NCBI GenBank assembly: GCA_933207985.1
Contig: OW240921.1
Location: forward strand, 96,821,326-96,885,325
Length of the DNA: 64,000 nt
Direction of reading: 5' to 3'
DNA from: Pelobates cultripes
Lineage: Eukaryota; Chordata; Amphibia; Anura; Pelobatidae
Shown here one piece after another: positions 21,411-32,973 of the stretch. The notes under the pieces were generated by a model. It worked only from the letters and a program-made list of their open reading frames with translations. It was not told where the DNA came from and ran no database searches. Position 1 is the stretch's first letter. The number at the start of each line of letters is the position of its first letter. A program made the position numbers and the translations under genes.

Positions 21411-22689
21411 TTATGAAACGGGAGTCTGACTTCGAAGTAGCTACTTTAAATTACTAATGCAGTGGAAATGTAAGTTACACTAAGCTGATTGCTAATTAGC
21501 GATATGTGTCAGCTGTAAAAGAAGACTGAAAATTAACAATTTGGTTGTATGTTTTCAAAGTTACATTAGGAACCTGATCAAATCTTTGGTGCCTGAATTG
21601 TAGATGTATAGGTCACAAAAAAAACGACCAAATTGTTTAACATATTAAGGGGAACAGATTAAATATAATGATGGCATAAACAATCTATGGACTAACTTCA
21701 TCAACATATAACAATGATTGCAAGTCAAAGATTACAGACAGGTGCAGATGGATACCTTACAGAATAAATACCACTAAAGAAAAACGTCAAAAAGGAACAC
21801 AGAATTAAATCAGGACATCAGTGACCCAGATGCAACAAAATCACGACTTTTACAAAATCATTTGTCTCCAAAGCACAACTTGCATGACCTGATGTAAGGA
21901 GTACACACCTAAAATTTGACGCAATGGGAAAAAGTGACATGGCCTTATGAGGCCTATTACAGCTTATTTTCTCCATCACAGTGGGTTTATATTTGAAGAA
22001 AGCCAAAGGGTTCCCTCAGTTTTGTCATAATCTATGTAGATAACACATGGTGACTCGTTGGAGACAAGAATACAGTCATGTGTCTTTCACGTTTTCCTGA
22101 TCTTCTGACTAAAATGTAACCGTTTTTGGAATGCTCTGGAGAGCAGAATCAATTTCTACATTGCTGTTTGCACACAGATACAAAAGCACTTACATTTCAC
22201 ACAAACATAACTGCATTCACAAAACATATGCATTCACACACTGCATGTACATGCACTAATACTTCACACACAAGCACTCCTGCAATCACACACATGCTAC
22301 ACAAATACACACATGCATTATACACAACTTGTTCTCAGCTTGTACACAACTTGTTAATATACATACTCCCACTACACAAATATGTACATAAAGTGCAATA
22401 AGGTAAGGGGAAAAAGCAACTTTTCTGGTCCCTCTAAGCTGTCAGTTCCCACAGCAGCTCTTCTTATGCTTATTCTATACAACCTCCTTTAATATTACAG
22501 GTGCTCCAACACTGTTATCTTCCTTCTGAACTACAACACTACCATGTGATCAGGACTAGTTTATACTGTCTGGGAATAAAAACTTGATCATGGCATCACC
22601 TGGGAAATGACATACAAATACAATCTAAAATACGTAAATAAGACAGAACGCAAATAGCGTAATAATGCAAAAACACCAATAAAAGGATG
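21411..22689. other. Unique DNA with an AC-rich patch
   Basis: Nothing coding recognised. 22160-22400 is rich in ACACA and CATGCA words and is a degenerate microsatellite. Confidence 0.5.
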
Positions 22690-23160
22690 GGGTAATAATG
22701 GCACTCACAAAGGTGAATTTGATAGCAGGCACGAAAAAAATACTTAATTGTGGAAAACCACAATTTTCTTTCTCCTTATGATCAAAACATGAAAGGAAGA
22801 AGGAGAGACAAATACATAGTGTAATATTCCCAAATAAAAGTACACAGCTTTATTAGATTGCACTCACAGGATAAAAGGTCCAAATCAAGCACATCAAAAT
22901 CACTCTCTGGAACCAGCACCTTGCTGGGGCTTTTGGAGGAGATAATAGTGCAGCAACAATTTGGATGAAAAGTTAAAAACACACCGGTACAAAATAAAAT
23001 AAAATAAAACTGATATAAAACAAACAGTATAGATGTCTCAAGCCCTACGCGTTTCATCGAAAGCAGGACTTCCTCAGGGGCATCTGTAAAGCAGGTCTCC
23101 ATGCTTTCCCGGTTTAAATCTCCATTTTCGCACCTTACCGAAGTGCTATCAGCCAATCAG
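22690..23160 (-). mobile_element. Penelope-type 3' tail with hammerhead-like motif
   Basis: Read on the minus strand it has CCCCTGAGGAAGTCC, a short stem, GAAACGCGTAGGGC, and later a tail with GTGAGTGCAATCTAATAAAG. The same landmarks appear in the 3' region of the Penelope-like element at 62-63.5 kb. No coding part remains. Confidence 0.6.
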
Positions 23161-23493
23161 GAATGGCAACTTTGGGTAGACACAGCTGAACTTCATTATT
23201 GTGTGTCAAGCCTCGATACGGTTTAAAAGTTTGCATGATATCATACGTCTTTCGAACGTTCCATGCATAATGGTTCACATGATGTCGTTCGTCTTATGAA
23301 TGCTCCATGAGTTTCACGTTGCGTTCCAGATACAGCTTCCGTGTTCACTGTTCCGTCTATCATTAGACACTTTCGCCACTATCATTGAATGTGAACTGAA
23401 AGTGTCTCATAGTGAGTCCGGCAATATTTATGTCCATAAGAATAATTGGAATATAAAAAAGAGAGAAAAGAATAATTGAATGTATCATGGACA

Positions 23494-23585
23494 TGATAAT
23501 TTGTTTAGATAGCCATCTCCAATTCAGCTCACCTCAGTCTAACACTTTAAGTACAAGGGGGCAGACAGAATAATGGAAAAGGCTT
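23494..23585. repeat. Second copy of a 92-bp segment also at 21319-21410
   Basis: Runs from GATAATTTGTTTAGATAGCC to GAATAATGGAAAAGGCTT with only a few differences from 21319-21410, in the same orientation and 2.2 kb away. Confidence 0.9.
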
Positions 23586-23599
23586 TCCCCTCAGGGAAG

Positions 23600-23717
23600 C
23601 CTTGTCTTTTCTCTGAAAAGACAGTGTTTACAGCTAAAAGTCTGAAGGTAATGATTCTACTCACCAGAACAAATTCAATAAGCTTTAGTTGTTCTGGTGA
23701 CTATAGTGTCCCTTTAA
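23600..23717 (-). mobile_element. T2-like MITE fragment, terminus TTAA
   Basis: Ends GACTATAGTGTCCCTTTAA with the adjacent hairpin TTGTTCTGGTGA, the reverse orientation of the 31719 copy. Only the terminal 120 bp remain. Confidence 0.75.
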
Positions 23718-25590
23718 CTCTCACAGTGCCATAATTGTGTAAAGAATATGAAACCTATTCAGCAGGGTACTGGCACACGGTTATTGCAATTAGATTGAAA
23801 AAAACAGGGAGAATGCTTCAACTGGAACCATTTCTTGCTGCAGACTAACACTTGCTTATTAATCTCTCTCTCTCCTCGCAGAGGAGATGAGAAGACAAAG
23901 GAACTAGCCTCGTCTAAAGCAGGCTAACCGGTATCTGCAGAGTTGAGAACTCTCAGTCGCTGAATGAAATTCTGTGCAAGAAATATGCACAGATTTGATA
24001 TTAGCCATCTTGGATTCTGCCAGTGGTGGGGTTACACCAATGGCAACTAGCCTATGTTGTGGCTCATTGTGCCATGGCCACTCCAGAACACTCGTACTTT
24101 ACAATATTGTTCATAAATATGTTAGCATTTTTAAAAATGTTATTTACTTTCCTATTATTGGCAGCTAAAAGGAAAAACATATAAGACACGACAATAGAAC
24201 TTGCAAGGTATACTGCACATTTTTAAATATAAAAGTCAAGGAAAACATTTGAGCTAATAGATGAGTCCCTGCATTATAATAGATGGAAATATTTTTAATT
24301 GAATATAGTTCAAATGCCGACTCAGATACATATTAAAAAAAATGAAGAAAATAAACAAAACACTCAAGACATATCAACAATGGCTTGTTAGTTATATTGT
24401 CACGATTAAACCCCAAGATTCACAACAACAATGCATTGTAACTTAGAACAGCTATCCATTAGATGACTTAACAGCTATCTGATGGGAGATGTGTTCAAAA
24501 TTATTTACCAAATGAAGGCCAGACAGCAAAACAAAAATAGAGCAGATTTTGCATAGAGAAATCATCCTACAGCCTTCAAAAGCAAGGTTTATCGGCAACA
24601 GATAATGAAACGAAAAGTGACACTTTAATTGCTAGTGGGGATTTACGTAAATAAATTGTTGCTTCTCTTTTGACTTTTCAACATCTTTTCACTTTTTAGA
24701 GATTCTGGGTGAAGGGGGCAAACTTCTGGATCTAGCGTGGATCTTGAGAAGGTGGCCTGGGTTCCAGATGCCTGACGAAGGTAGGGATTTCATAGAATGG
24801 AAGAGAGCAGAATAGGTGTGAGCATCTTCACCTGACTGCTAAATATTACTATAAACATCTGGTGAGACTACTGTTTGAGGGACATCATGAAATTAGAGGT
24901 TATTTTGTCATCTCTTAATGTCTGCCTTATGTATCCACTGGGAGAATCAAAATATATTGAGCTAATGTGGGAATTGTCTCTGAACTTAGTTTTGACTAAC
25001 TTTAAGACGTTTCAAAAAAGGCCCCCGTTTCCACCTCTCCCAGCTCCCGCTAAGCAATACACGAGTGGGATGTGTGTGGTGGCTGAGCATGATTATGCAG
25101 GTGTTGGCAAAGTGTGATTATGTTGGTTGGCTGAGTGTGATTGTGTGTATGCGTGAAGCTGAGTGTGATTGTGTGAGTGTGATTGTGTTGGCTGGCTGTA
25201 TGTGAGTATGGGTTGATTGGCTCTGCTTGGGGTCACTTCCCTAAGCATTTCAATCCCCTATGCTGACCCCATACTCCCCCAGCAAGTGCCTGTTGGGGGC
25301 TAACACAGTGACAGGGAGTAGGAGGATGGCTTGTCACTCAGTCTATGAAATTATAATCTGTGTGCCACTGGAACACCGGTTTTATGTTGAGGATTTCATT
25401 GACAGAGCTGTAAATTAAAATCTGCTAGCACAATGTACAGATGGAATTTAATGGTCTTTAATATACACTTTATTATATTACACATTTATTAATAATACAC
25501 GCACGTGTATATACATTGGATGTACGCTCATACATATTTAAATACATACACTCATATATGCATATTACTACAAATCACAGGAATTGAGTG
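23718..25590. other. No gene recognised
   Basis: Unique-looking sequence. From about 25060 TGTGATTGTGT words begin, the edge of a simple-repeat-rich block. Confidence 0.4.
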
Positions 25591-25599
25591 AAACAATTT

Positions 25600-25978
25600 T
25601 TTTAAATTAAACATTTCATCCTCTAATGCACACACACTCTCACTGACCCATACACATACTCACTGGCACACAGACAGTATAACCATCATGTATTTTCACT
25701 GACATACACTCACTGCATTCTCAGACACACAAACACTGACTTGCACTCACTGACACATACACTGACACACACTTACTGACACACGCACTGACACACACTG
25801 ACACACACTCCCTGACACACACATTCTTACAATTCTTACTCACATATACTCACTGAAACACACACACACTGACAGACACACACATTCTCACTGACAGATA
25901 CACAATGACAAACACTCACTGACAGAGACACACACACTCACTGCCAGACACACATTCACTGCCATATGCACATTCACT

Positions 25979-26013
<35 letters not shown>

Positions 26014-26066
26014 ACAGACACACTTATTGACAGATGCATGCTCTAACTACTACATACATATTCACT

Positions 26067-26104
<38 letters not shown>

Positions 26105-26190
26105 CTGATGGACACACTCATTGACAGATACACACTCTCACTGATACTGATATACTCACACACATACCCACTGCCTAACACACTCACAAA

Positions 26191-26225
<35 letters not shown>
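25600..26225. repeat. AC-rich microsatellite/minisatellite
   Basis: Units such as CACTGACACACACTCACTGA alternate with pure (CA)n at about 25979-26010 and 26069-26101, and end in an (AT)n run at 26195-26223. A GC-richer segment 26245-26560 follows, beginning with CACCCAGCCTCCTTACCT, a word also present in the hAT element at 28756. This suggests a decayed relative whose ends I cannot find. Confidence 0.75.
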
Positions 26226-26230
<5 letters not shown>

Positions 26231-26899
26231 ATTTCTATTCAATTCCACCCAGCCTCCTTACCTAGAGCTGAAGGGGATCCTGTCCATGGAGTCTAGTGGA
26301 GATCTTCATGCTCTTCCTGCACTACTCCCTCACGCACGCTATAGTGTCGGGGTCAGCATCACCACAGGGCATGTGAGCTGGAAGAGCACAAAAATTAGAG
26401 CATGATTGCTGTCCATGTACAGCCTCCCAGAGAAGGCACTGCTATCTGGGTAAACAGTTGCCTACTCGGGCTTACTGCATAGCCACCCGCCTCTTGGGGC
26501 ACCCTATGGTGCCCAGCCGGTCATCTCATAGGCCTCCTGGGACAGACAGAACTCAGCAGACCTGGTTGTACTTGCGACCTTAGCAACCCCTACTATTTTT
26601 GTAACTCCATGCCCACTGGCAGTTCATGAAGTCAATAGATCTATTTCTTCTCCATAAAGGCCTTTAACCAATCCTTCTGGGGGTGCTGAGTAGGTGAAAA
26701 TGGTAAACAATATGGTTAGTGATATTTTTTCAAAAGAATTGGTTTTCGGTCTTCATTAAATCTAAATTATCCTAAAGTATATGTGAATTTGGAGGCTAAT
26801 CCTCCTTGCATGGTGAGGATAACCTCTAAGTGTTTTAATAGACATATGTTTTTTTATTTGTATAAATTGCTCAGACGGCTATCTTAACAGTAGATCTTC

Positions 26900-27372
26900 T
26901 AGGTGTCAGTTCATAATTTAATCACCAAAGACCAGTGCAGAAAAATCTTTGGAGTTTCTAAGCTCTGCTATTAAGCCATTAACCCTGAGGTTTTTAGTAA
27001 CAGCAGTTATGAAAATCAGAATATCACCAGATAACCTCCAATGGAAAGCAGAAACTGTACGTCCTGTTCTATATTCTATTTGAATGCCGTCCATGTACTC
27101 ACTAAAATAGGACCTGCCAGCTGTTTGGTTTCCAAGAAAAGTTCTCTGATTCCCTGCCCCAATGTGCCTCTCCCCACACTTTTGTTCTTGGTTTAAAGCT
27201 GCCACTTTTCAATAAAAGGCACGTTCTTTCCAATATGTGCCTATTGTGGGGTAACCAGATGTTCTTTTTTTATCAGGATGGATGAGTAACGCATGATGCT
27301 ATGCGGACCTGAATGATAATTTATTAAACAAGCATCCCTAGTCAATGGGGGAAATCTGCTCACCCTCACCTA
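26900..27372 (-). repeat. Unassigned module, copy 2 of 5
   Basis: Shares the landmarks of copy 1 (GCCAGCTGTTTGGTTTCC, CTTTTCAATAAAAGGCACGT, GTGGGGTAACCAGATGTTC). Its minus-strand frame is broken relative to the other copies by a short deletion near 27150. Same orientation as the others. Confidence 0.75.
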
Positions 27373-27804
27373 AAACTATATATATAATTTGTTTTAAGGA
27401 AGTTCAGTTCTGTTTACATGCTTGATACTATGTTATAATCTAAGAATGGTGCGTATGATTTCATTTTTAAATCGTACTAATTTTATGGCTTTAGAGTGGT
27501 ATGTATAAAAGAAATTTACTATATCTTTTTGCAGGCTATTAAAGGACCAGTTACAACAGAGTCAAGCAAAACTGAATTGGGACACAATAAATTCAGTAAT
27601 TACAGAAAGATCCTTGAAATAAATATAAGATTGGTTGAGTAGAGCAGTGAGAAAGATCATCAGGAGAATCACAAATAGGAAAGCCTATTGAAGGCGTTTT
27701 TTTTCATAGAATTTATTTTTAAACCGAAGAATGGGCTGCCATCCTAGATTTCACAATAATGAATGGGATGCCAATCTAATGCCATGAACATCTGTTTTGA
27801 AACC

Positions 27805-27900
27805 TTAAAGGGACACAATAGTCACTAGAATACCTTATAGCTTATTTATTTTTTTCTAGTGAGTAGAATCATTCCCTTCAGGCTTTTTGCAGTAAACAGT
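27805..27900 (+). mobile_element. T2-like MITE fragment
   Basis: Begins TTAAAGGGACACAATAGTCAC and keeps the next landmarks (AGTAGAATCATTCCCTTCAG). Truncated. Confidence 0.7.
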
Positions 27901-28289
27901 TCATTCTCATGCTATGGGTTCATATTGAGCTTTTTTTGTGATCTTCACCCAGAGCATAACTCCAGGTGTTGCACCAACAGTAATGTGTCCTTTGTGGTGG
28001 ATGTGTCATTCCTCGGGCTGCTGCATGGCACTTGCAGGCTCCAGGGGGTGCATATCAGGATGAACGCCACGCACTTAGACACCTCCAAGTCGGAGACATC
28101 AATCTCACAAGGCTGCCAGATCACCACGGCAACCTTGCACCGCTTACAGGAGTCCTTAAAGTTATAGGATCCTACAGGTTTAGGCATTCTATAATAAAAA
28201 TTCTTAAGGGTCATAAATGTGGGACACATTGTCTACCCTGCTCAGGTCACACCCCTTTATGTAAATCGGTGCAGGATGATGATAATGTC

Positions 28290-28640
28290 AAATAGTATTT
28301 TGGTTGCCCCTACAAATACCTCCCTCTTTCTGAGTATCATTGCCCTGTCATGGTTTAGTATAGCCTGAGAGTACGCCCTGATAACTTAGTTTTTCACTGA
28401 CCTGGCTTCATACTGACTATCCTGTTTTACTGTATCCTTGTATCTTCATCCCCAACTTGTTCAATCATGTTTTGAGTACCTCTGGCTTCCATAACCTTGG
28501 CTTGTATACCGACTCTGTATTTTCGCCTATCTAGGGCACACTTTAAGCCCGGTCACTCTAAGTCCCGGTATACGTATCTCGCTCTTTCTATTTCCTTAAT
28601 TCTAGCTTCTGTTTCCCTATTCTCTGTTTGTAGGGGTTAG
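28290..28640 (+). repeat. Possible decayed LTR fragment
   Basis: CT-rich text with repeated GACC...GGCTT...TACTGACT words, typical of the transcribed part of frog Gypsy LTRs. No ends or partner LTR were seen, so the call is weak. Confidence 0.3.
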
Positions 28641-28755
28641 TCCTTCTTGACAGGCTGAAATGAGAAGACGCAGGAACTGTGAAGAGTTAGGGTGAGACAG
28701 GTGAGTTTTTAATGCACCCTGTTCCACTTATATCAAAGAGACCAGCCGTATCCTC

Positions 28756-29607
28756 CAGGGGTCAAGTCCTAGGGAAAAAAGTGTGGGAACCCACCCAAGA
28801 CTCACTCAATTCCCCCCCGAAAAAAAAAAATGATACACTTGTATGCATATATAAATGTGTGCACACATACACACTCACAGACACACATACTCAGGCACAC
28901 ACATACACTCACAGACACACACAAACTTACAGACACACACATACACACCCACACATCCACAGACACAAACAAACACACATACTCAGACACTCACACACAC
29001 ACATACTCAGACACTCACACACACAGACACACATACACTCACTCACACACACACACATACTCAGACACACACACACACACAGTGACACACACACATACTC
29101 AGACACTCACAGACACATACACAGACACACTCAAATTATTTATATTTGTAACATTTGCAAATGTCCACCCAGCCTCCCTACCTGGAGAACTGGTGTCAAC
29201 CTGTCCCTTGGGTCCAGTGGGGCTTCAATGAGGCGGGCGGCTGTCCACCGGTCAAACGCGGTGAGGGAGCTGTGTTCTCCCAGCTCTGCTCCCTCACGCA
29301 GTGCAGGCTGTCTACTGATGCTGGGAGCCGGAATATGACGTCATATTCCATCTCCCGGCATCAGCAAATGGCGCGCATGGGAGCAGAGGTGGGAGAACAC
29401 AGCTCCCTTTGTCTCGTCTGAGCGGTGGACAGCCGCCCGCCGGCGGGGTCCATCAGGTGGCCCCCATGACAGGGGGAACATGGGGGGCATTTGGGGCGGC
29501 ATTTCTTTGCCACCCCCTGGCTAGTGCCTGCAAGGGGAACGGCGTTCCTGCTGTGAAAAAGGTGCAGGAACGCCGTACCCACGCGTTCCTGCAGGACTCA
29601 AGCCCTG
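28756..29607. mobile_element. Non-autonomous hAT element 1, TSD GTATCCTC
   Basis: 852 bp, starts CAGGGGTCAAGTCC and ends with the inverse of CAGGGCTTGAGTCC. It is flanked by identical 8-bp copies GTATCCTC at 28748-28755 and 29608-29615. Interior: CA-rich simple repeat at 28855-29130, then a GC-rich palindrome at 29232-29441. No transposase. The 8-bp TSD and CAGGG ends indicate hAT. Confidence 0.92.
29232..29441. repeat. About 210-bp imperfect palindrome with a CRE-like centre
   Basis: Outer arms GGCGGGCGGCTGTCCACCG (29232-29250) and its exact complement (29423-29441). Inner arms near 29263-29293 and 29379-29408. The central 20-bp perfect palindrome GGAATATGACGTCATATTCC at 29330-29349 contains TGACGTCA, the CREB/ATF consensus. 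Confidence 0.92.
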
Positions 29608-29625
29608 GTATCCTCCCTGTATGAT

Positions 29626-31058
29626 CAGTGGTGAATCCGGGTGGGGGGGGCAACGGGGCAATTGTCCCCCCCGAGATTCTCCCCTGCAGGCTAATGCAGG
29701 GCATGCATTGTCCAAGTGCCAGCCTTGTAAAGTGCCTGCGGACCAGGGAGGGAGATCAGAGCTGCATTAGCCTGCAGCTCTCACAGCAACGCTCCAAATC
29801 TCGCGAGAGTGAACTCTAGCCCTGTAGCGCGGGCTAGAGTTCACTCCTACCACTGGAACCACCAGGGATTCCCCACCAGACCACCAGGGATCCAGAAATG
29901 TCTCCCCTCCTCCCAGTAAAGGTAAGGGGACATAAAGTACATTCATTTTATTAAATAAAAAAAGTTATATTAAAAAGCCTCCCTACCCTCCTTCCTCCCA
30001 TACACACACTGCCCCACAAACACTGCCGCCCATGAACACACTACACACACTGCCCCACAAACACTGCCCCCCCATGCACACACTACACACACTGCCCCAC
30101 AAACACTGCCCCCATACACACACTACACACACTACACACACTGCCCCACAAACACTGCCCCCATACACACACACACACACACACACACTGCCCACACACA
30201 CACTGCCCCACCCCCATACACACACTGCCCCACAAACACTGCCCCCATACACGCACTACACACGCCCCACAAACACTGCCCCCAGCACACACACTACACA
30301 CACACTGCCCCTGAAACACTGCCCCCCAGCATACACATACTACACACCCCTGGAAACCTGCCCCAATGAAACACCCTACACACACACTAACCCCCCCATA
30401 CACAGACTACACACACTGCCCCCAAACACTGCCCCCATACACACACACACACTGCATACACCACTACACACACTGCCCCATATACACACACTACACACAC
30501 TGCCCCACAAACACTGCCCCCATACACACACTACACACACTGCCCCAGAAACAATGCCCCCCATACACACACTACACACACTGCTCCCATACACACACTA
30601 CACACACTGTCCCACAAACACTGCTCCCCATACACACACTACACACACTGTCCCACAAACACTGCTCCCCATACACACACTACACACACTGCCCCACAAA
30701 CACTGCCCCCATACACACACTACATACACTGCCCCACAAACACTGCCCCCCATACACACACTCCTCCAAACACACATACAGGTCCCCCATACAAACACTG
30801 CCCCAAACACACATACACTGCAAGCCTCACTCACACACACACACTGCAACTCTCACACACACACACTTCACCGCTCACATGCCCTATATCCCAGCAGACC
30901 CCAGGTAAGTTGTCAAACTGTACTTACTCTGGGATGGGATCCTGGTACTACTGGCACCATAACTACTACACTGAGCTGTAGTGGTTATTGTGCCTGGATT
31001 ATTTCTTTAAATAATCTACAAGTGCCCCTCCCGAGATCAGGCTCTGGATCCGCCACTG
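29626..31058. mobile_element. Non-autonomous hAT element 2, TSD TGTATGAT
   Basis: 1433 bp. Left end CAGTGGTGAATCC, right end the inverse of CAGTGGCGGATCC. Identical 8-bp TSDs TGTATGAT at 29618-29625 and 31059-31066. Interior: GC-rich hairpin module at 29790-29855 with TCTCGCGAGA, then a large CACTGCCCCCATACACAC minisatellite at 30000-30870. Its TSD lies two bases from that of element 1. No transposase. Confidence 0.93.
30000..30870. repeat. CACTGCCCCCATACACAC minisatellite
   Basis: Degenerate units built from ACACACTGCCCC, ACAAACACTGCCCC and CATACACACACTA. It yields a 360-codon His/Thr/Pro-rich frame at 30032-31114 that is an artefact of the repeat lacking stops. Confidence 0.95.
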
Positions 31059-31379
31059 TGTATGATGTTACCCCATTGTCTGACAATAGATCCGTGATTC
31101 ATTTTCTATGCTGAGTCCCCAGGAAATGCCCCCCTAGGTCAGTGTATAGAGTGTGGAGCCTACATTTTTAGGTTTATGCTGCCCGTTTACCCATTTTTTA
31201 TTAATTTTTTTTTACCTCACCTCAATGTATAGAACCAGCCTATATTCTCCTCAACACACTACAATCATTTTCTCCCCCACATATACACCAATTCCTCCTC
31301 CTGGGACACACACTAAAAAGCCCAACCCCTACAGAATTACAACCCTAATCCCCTCCACACACACAGTATAGCTCCAATT

Positions 31380-31531
31380 CCTCCCAAACACAAACATTGT
31401 AGCCCCAATACCCCACTAACATACACTACAGCCACTATCCCCCAAATAACCCTAAACACACACACGTAAATTACAGCCCCTATCCACATACACCCCCTAT
31501 TCACATGCACATAAATGCCACACTGCAAACA

Positions 31532-31575
<44 letters not shown>
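31380..31575. repeat. CA-rich patch and (AT)n microsatellite
   Basis: Degenerate ACACAC/CCCCA text, then alternating AT at about 31533-31571. Confidence 0.8.
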
Positions 31576-31718
31576 AGGGGGTGCATTAAAGAAACTGGGT
31601 TTGGAGCATCAAGGAGGGTAAATTTGGCCCTGTCTGTGCTGCTTATCTATATGCTCCATTATGTCATGGAGGAGGCTTGGTGACTGTAGTGTCCCATAGG
31701 GTAAGTTGTTTTTTTTAT

Positions 31719-32274
31719 TTAAAGGGACACTATAGTCACCAGAACAACTACAGCTTATTGAATTTGTTCTGGTGAGTAGAATCATTACCTTCAGGCTTTT
31801 CAGAGAAAATGCAGTGTTTACATTACAGCCTAGTGATAACTTCACTGGCCACTCCTTAGATAGCTGTTAGAGATCCTTCCTGGGTCATGGCTGCCTAAAA
31901 TGCATCCAAACATTCAGTATCTCCTCCCTCTGCATGCAGACACTGAACTTTGATTCATTGATTCAATTCATCTCTATGAGGAGATGCTGATTGGTCAGGG
32001 CTGCCTGTGATCTGCCTCCTTGTCAGTCTCAGCCAATCCTATGGGGAAGCATTGTGATGGGATCAGGCCACCACTTCTGATGTCAGCAGACAGGTTTTGA
32101 CTATTGACTATTCAGAGTTAAACAGCATGCAGAGCTACAGCTTCAGGCTTGAATACAGTAAGATTTTTCTATTTTTAGGGAGGCATGAAGGGCCCAGGGG
32201 GGCTAGATGGTGGTTTTAACACTATAGGGTCAGGAATACATGTTTGTGTTCCTGACCCTATAGTGATCCTTTAA
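31719..32274 (+). mobile_element. Full-length T2-like MITE, TTAA ends
   Basis: 556 bp, starts TTAAAGGGACACTATAG and ends CTATAGTGATCCTTTAA; the ends are inverted repeats with two mismatches and TTAA on both sides. A subterminal hairpin (CACCAGAACAACTACAG...) follows the left end. A second palindrome built on GGGTCAGGAATAC and GTGTTCCTGACCC lies at the right end. The TTAAAGGR terminus and TTAA target fit the T2 MITEs known from Xenopus (family call from memory). Confidence 0.85.
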
Positions 32275-32299
32275 GTTATATCAATATACATCCCTATAT

Positions 32300-32379
32300 C
32301 AGTGGTCTACAACCTTTTAGCACACAAGGCCTTCAAAAAGAGGAGAAATATTTCTCAGACCAGCGTCAGTGTGGGGGCC

Positions 32380-32410
<31 letters not shown>

Positions 32411-32840
32411 GGGGCAGTGTGTGTCTGTATATGGGGGCAGTGTGTGTGTGTGTGTGTATGGGGGGCAGTGTGTGTGTGTGTATGGGGGGCAGTGTGTGTG
32501 TGGGGGAGCAGTGTGTGTGTGGGGGAGCAGTGTGTGTGTATAGGGGAGAATGATTGTGGGTGTGTGGGGTTGGATCGTAGATTACTAACTGTCAATTTTT
32601 TTTTAAATTAAAAAAAACAAACAATAATTTTGATATCCCCCCTCCCTGCTTACCTTACCTGGGAGGGGACATATCCTGCAATCCCTGGCGGTCTGGTGGG
32701 GAAGCCATGGTGGTACAGATGGGGAGCGAGATTTGGAGCGTTGCCAGGGTAATTGCAGCAACGGTCAGCTGAAAGCTTTCGCGGACCGACAATAAATTCT
32801 TGCGGACCGGCGCCGGTCGCGAACCAGTTGACGACCACTG
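32300..32840. mobile_element. Non-autonomous hAT element 3, TSD CCCTATAT
   Basis: 541 bp. Left end CAGTGGTCTACAAC, right end the inverse of CAGTGGTCGTCAAC. TSDs CCCTATAT at 32292-32299 and 32841-32848. The interior is a TGTGTGTATGGGGGCAG minisatellite (32375-32545), then a GC-rich end. No coding capacity. Confidence 0.92.
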
Positions 32841-32973
32841 CCCTATATCATTATTTCTCCAAATAAAAACATTGATTTAAAAAAAAAAAAGCGACTCTAT
32901 TCTAGACACTATTGTTGTGTGGGATGGGGAGCATGGGATTGCAGGAAACTGGCATGGAAGAATCACCCTATAC

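Noticed and set aside
25600..26225. Possible CRISPR-like spaced repeats
   Set aside because: The repeats are degenerate CA units without constant repeats and unique spacers, in vertebrate-type DNA.
27859..28295. Overlapping 87-102-codon frames on both strands
   Set aside because: No motif recognised; frames on both strands contradict each other and a MITE fragment lies at the start.
28712..29338. 208-codon Thr/His-rich frame
   Set aside because: Same cause: a CA microsatellite inside hAT element 1, running across the element boundary.
30032..31114. 360-codon His/Thr/Pro-rich frame
   Set aside because: It is translation of an ACAC-rich minisatellite inside a hAT element, with no unique domain and its tail crossing the element end.
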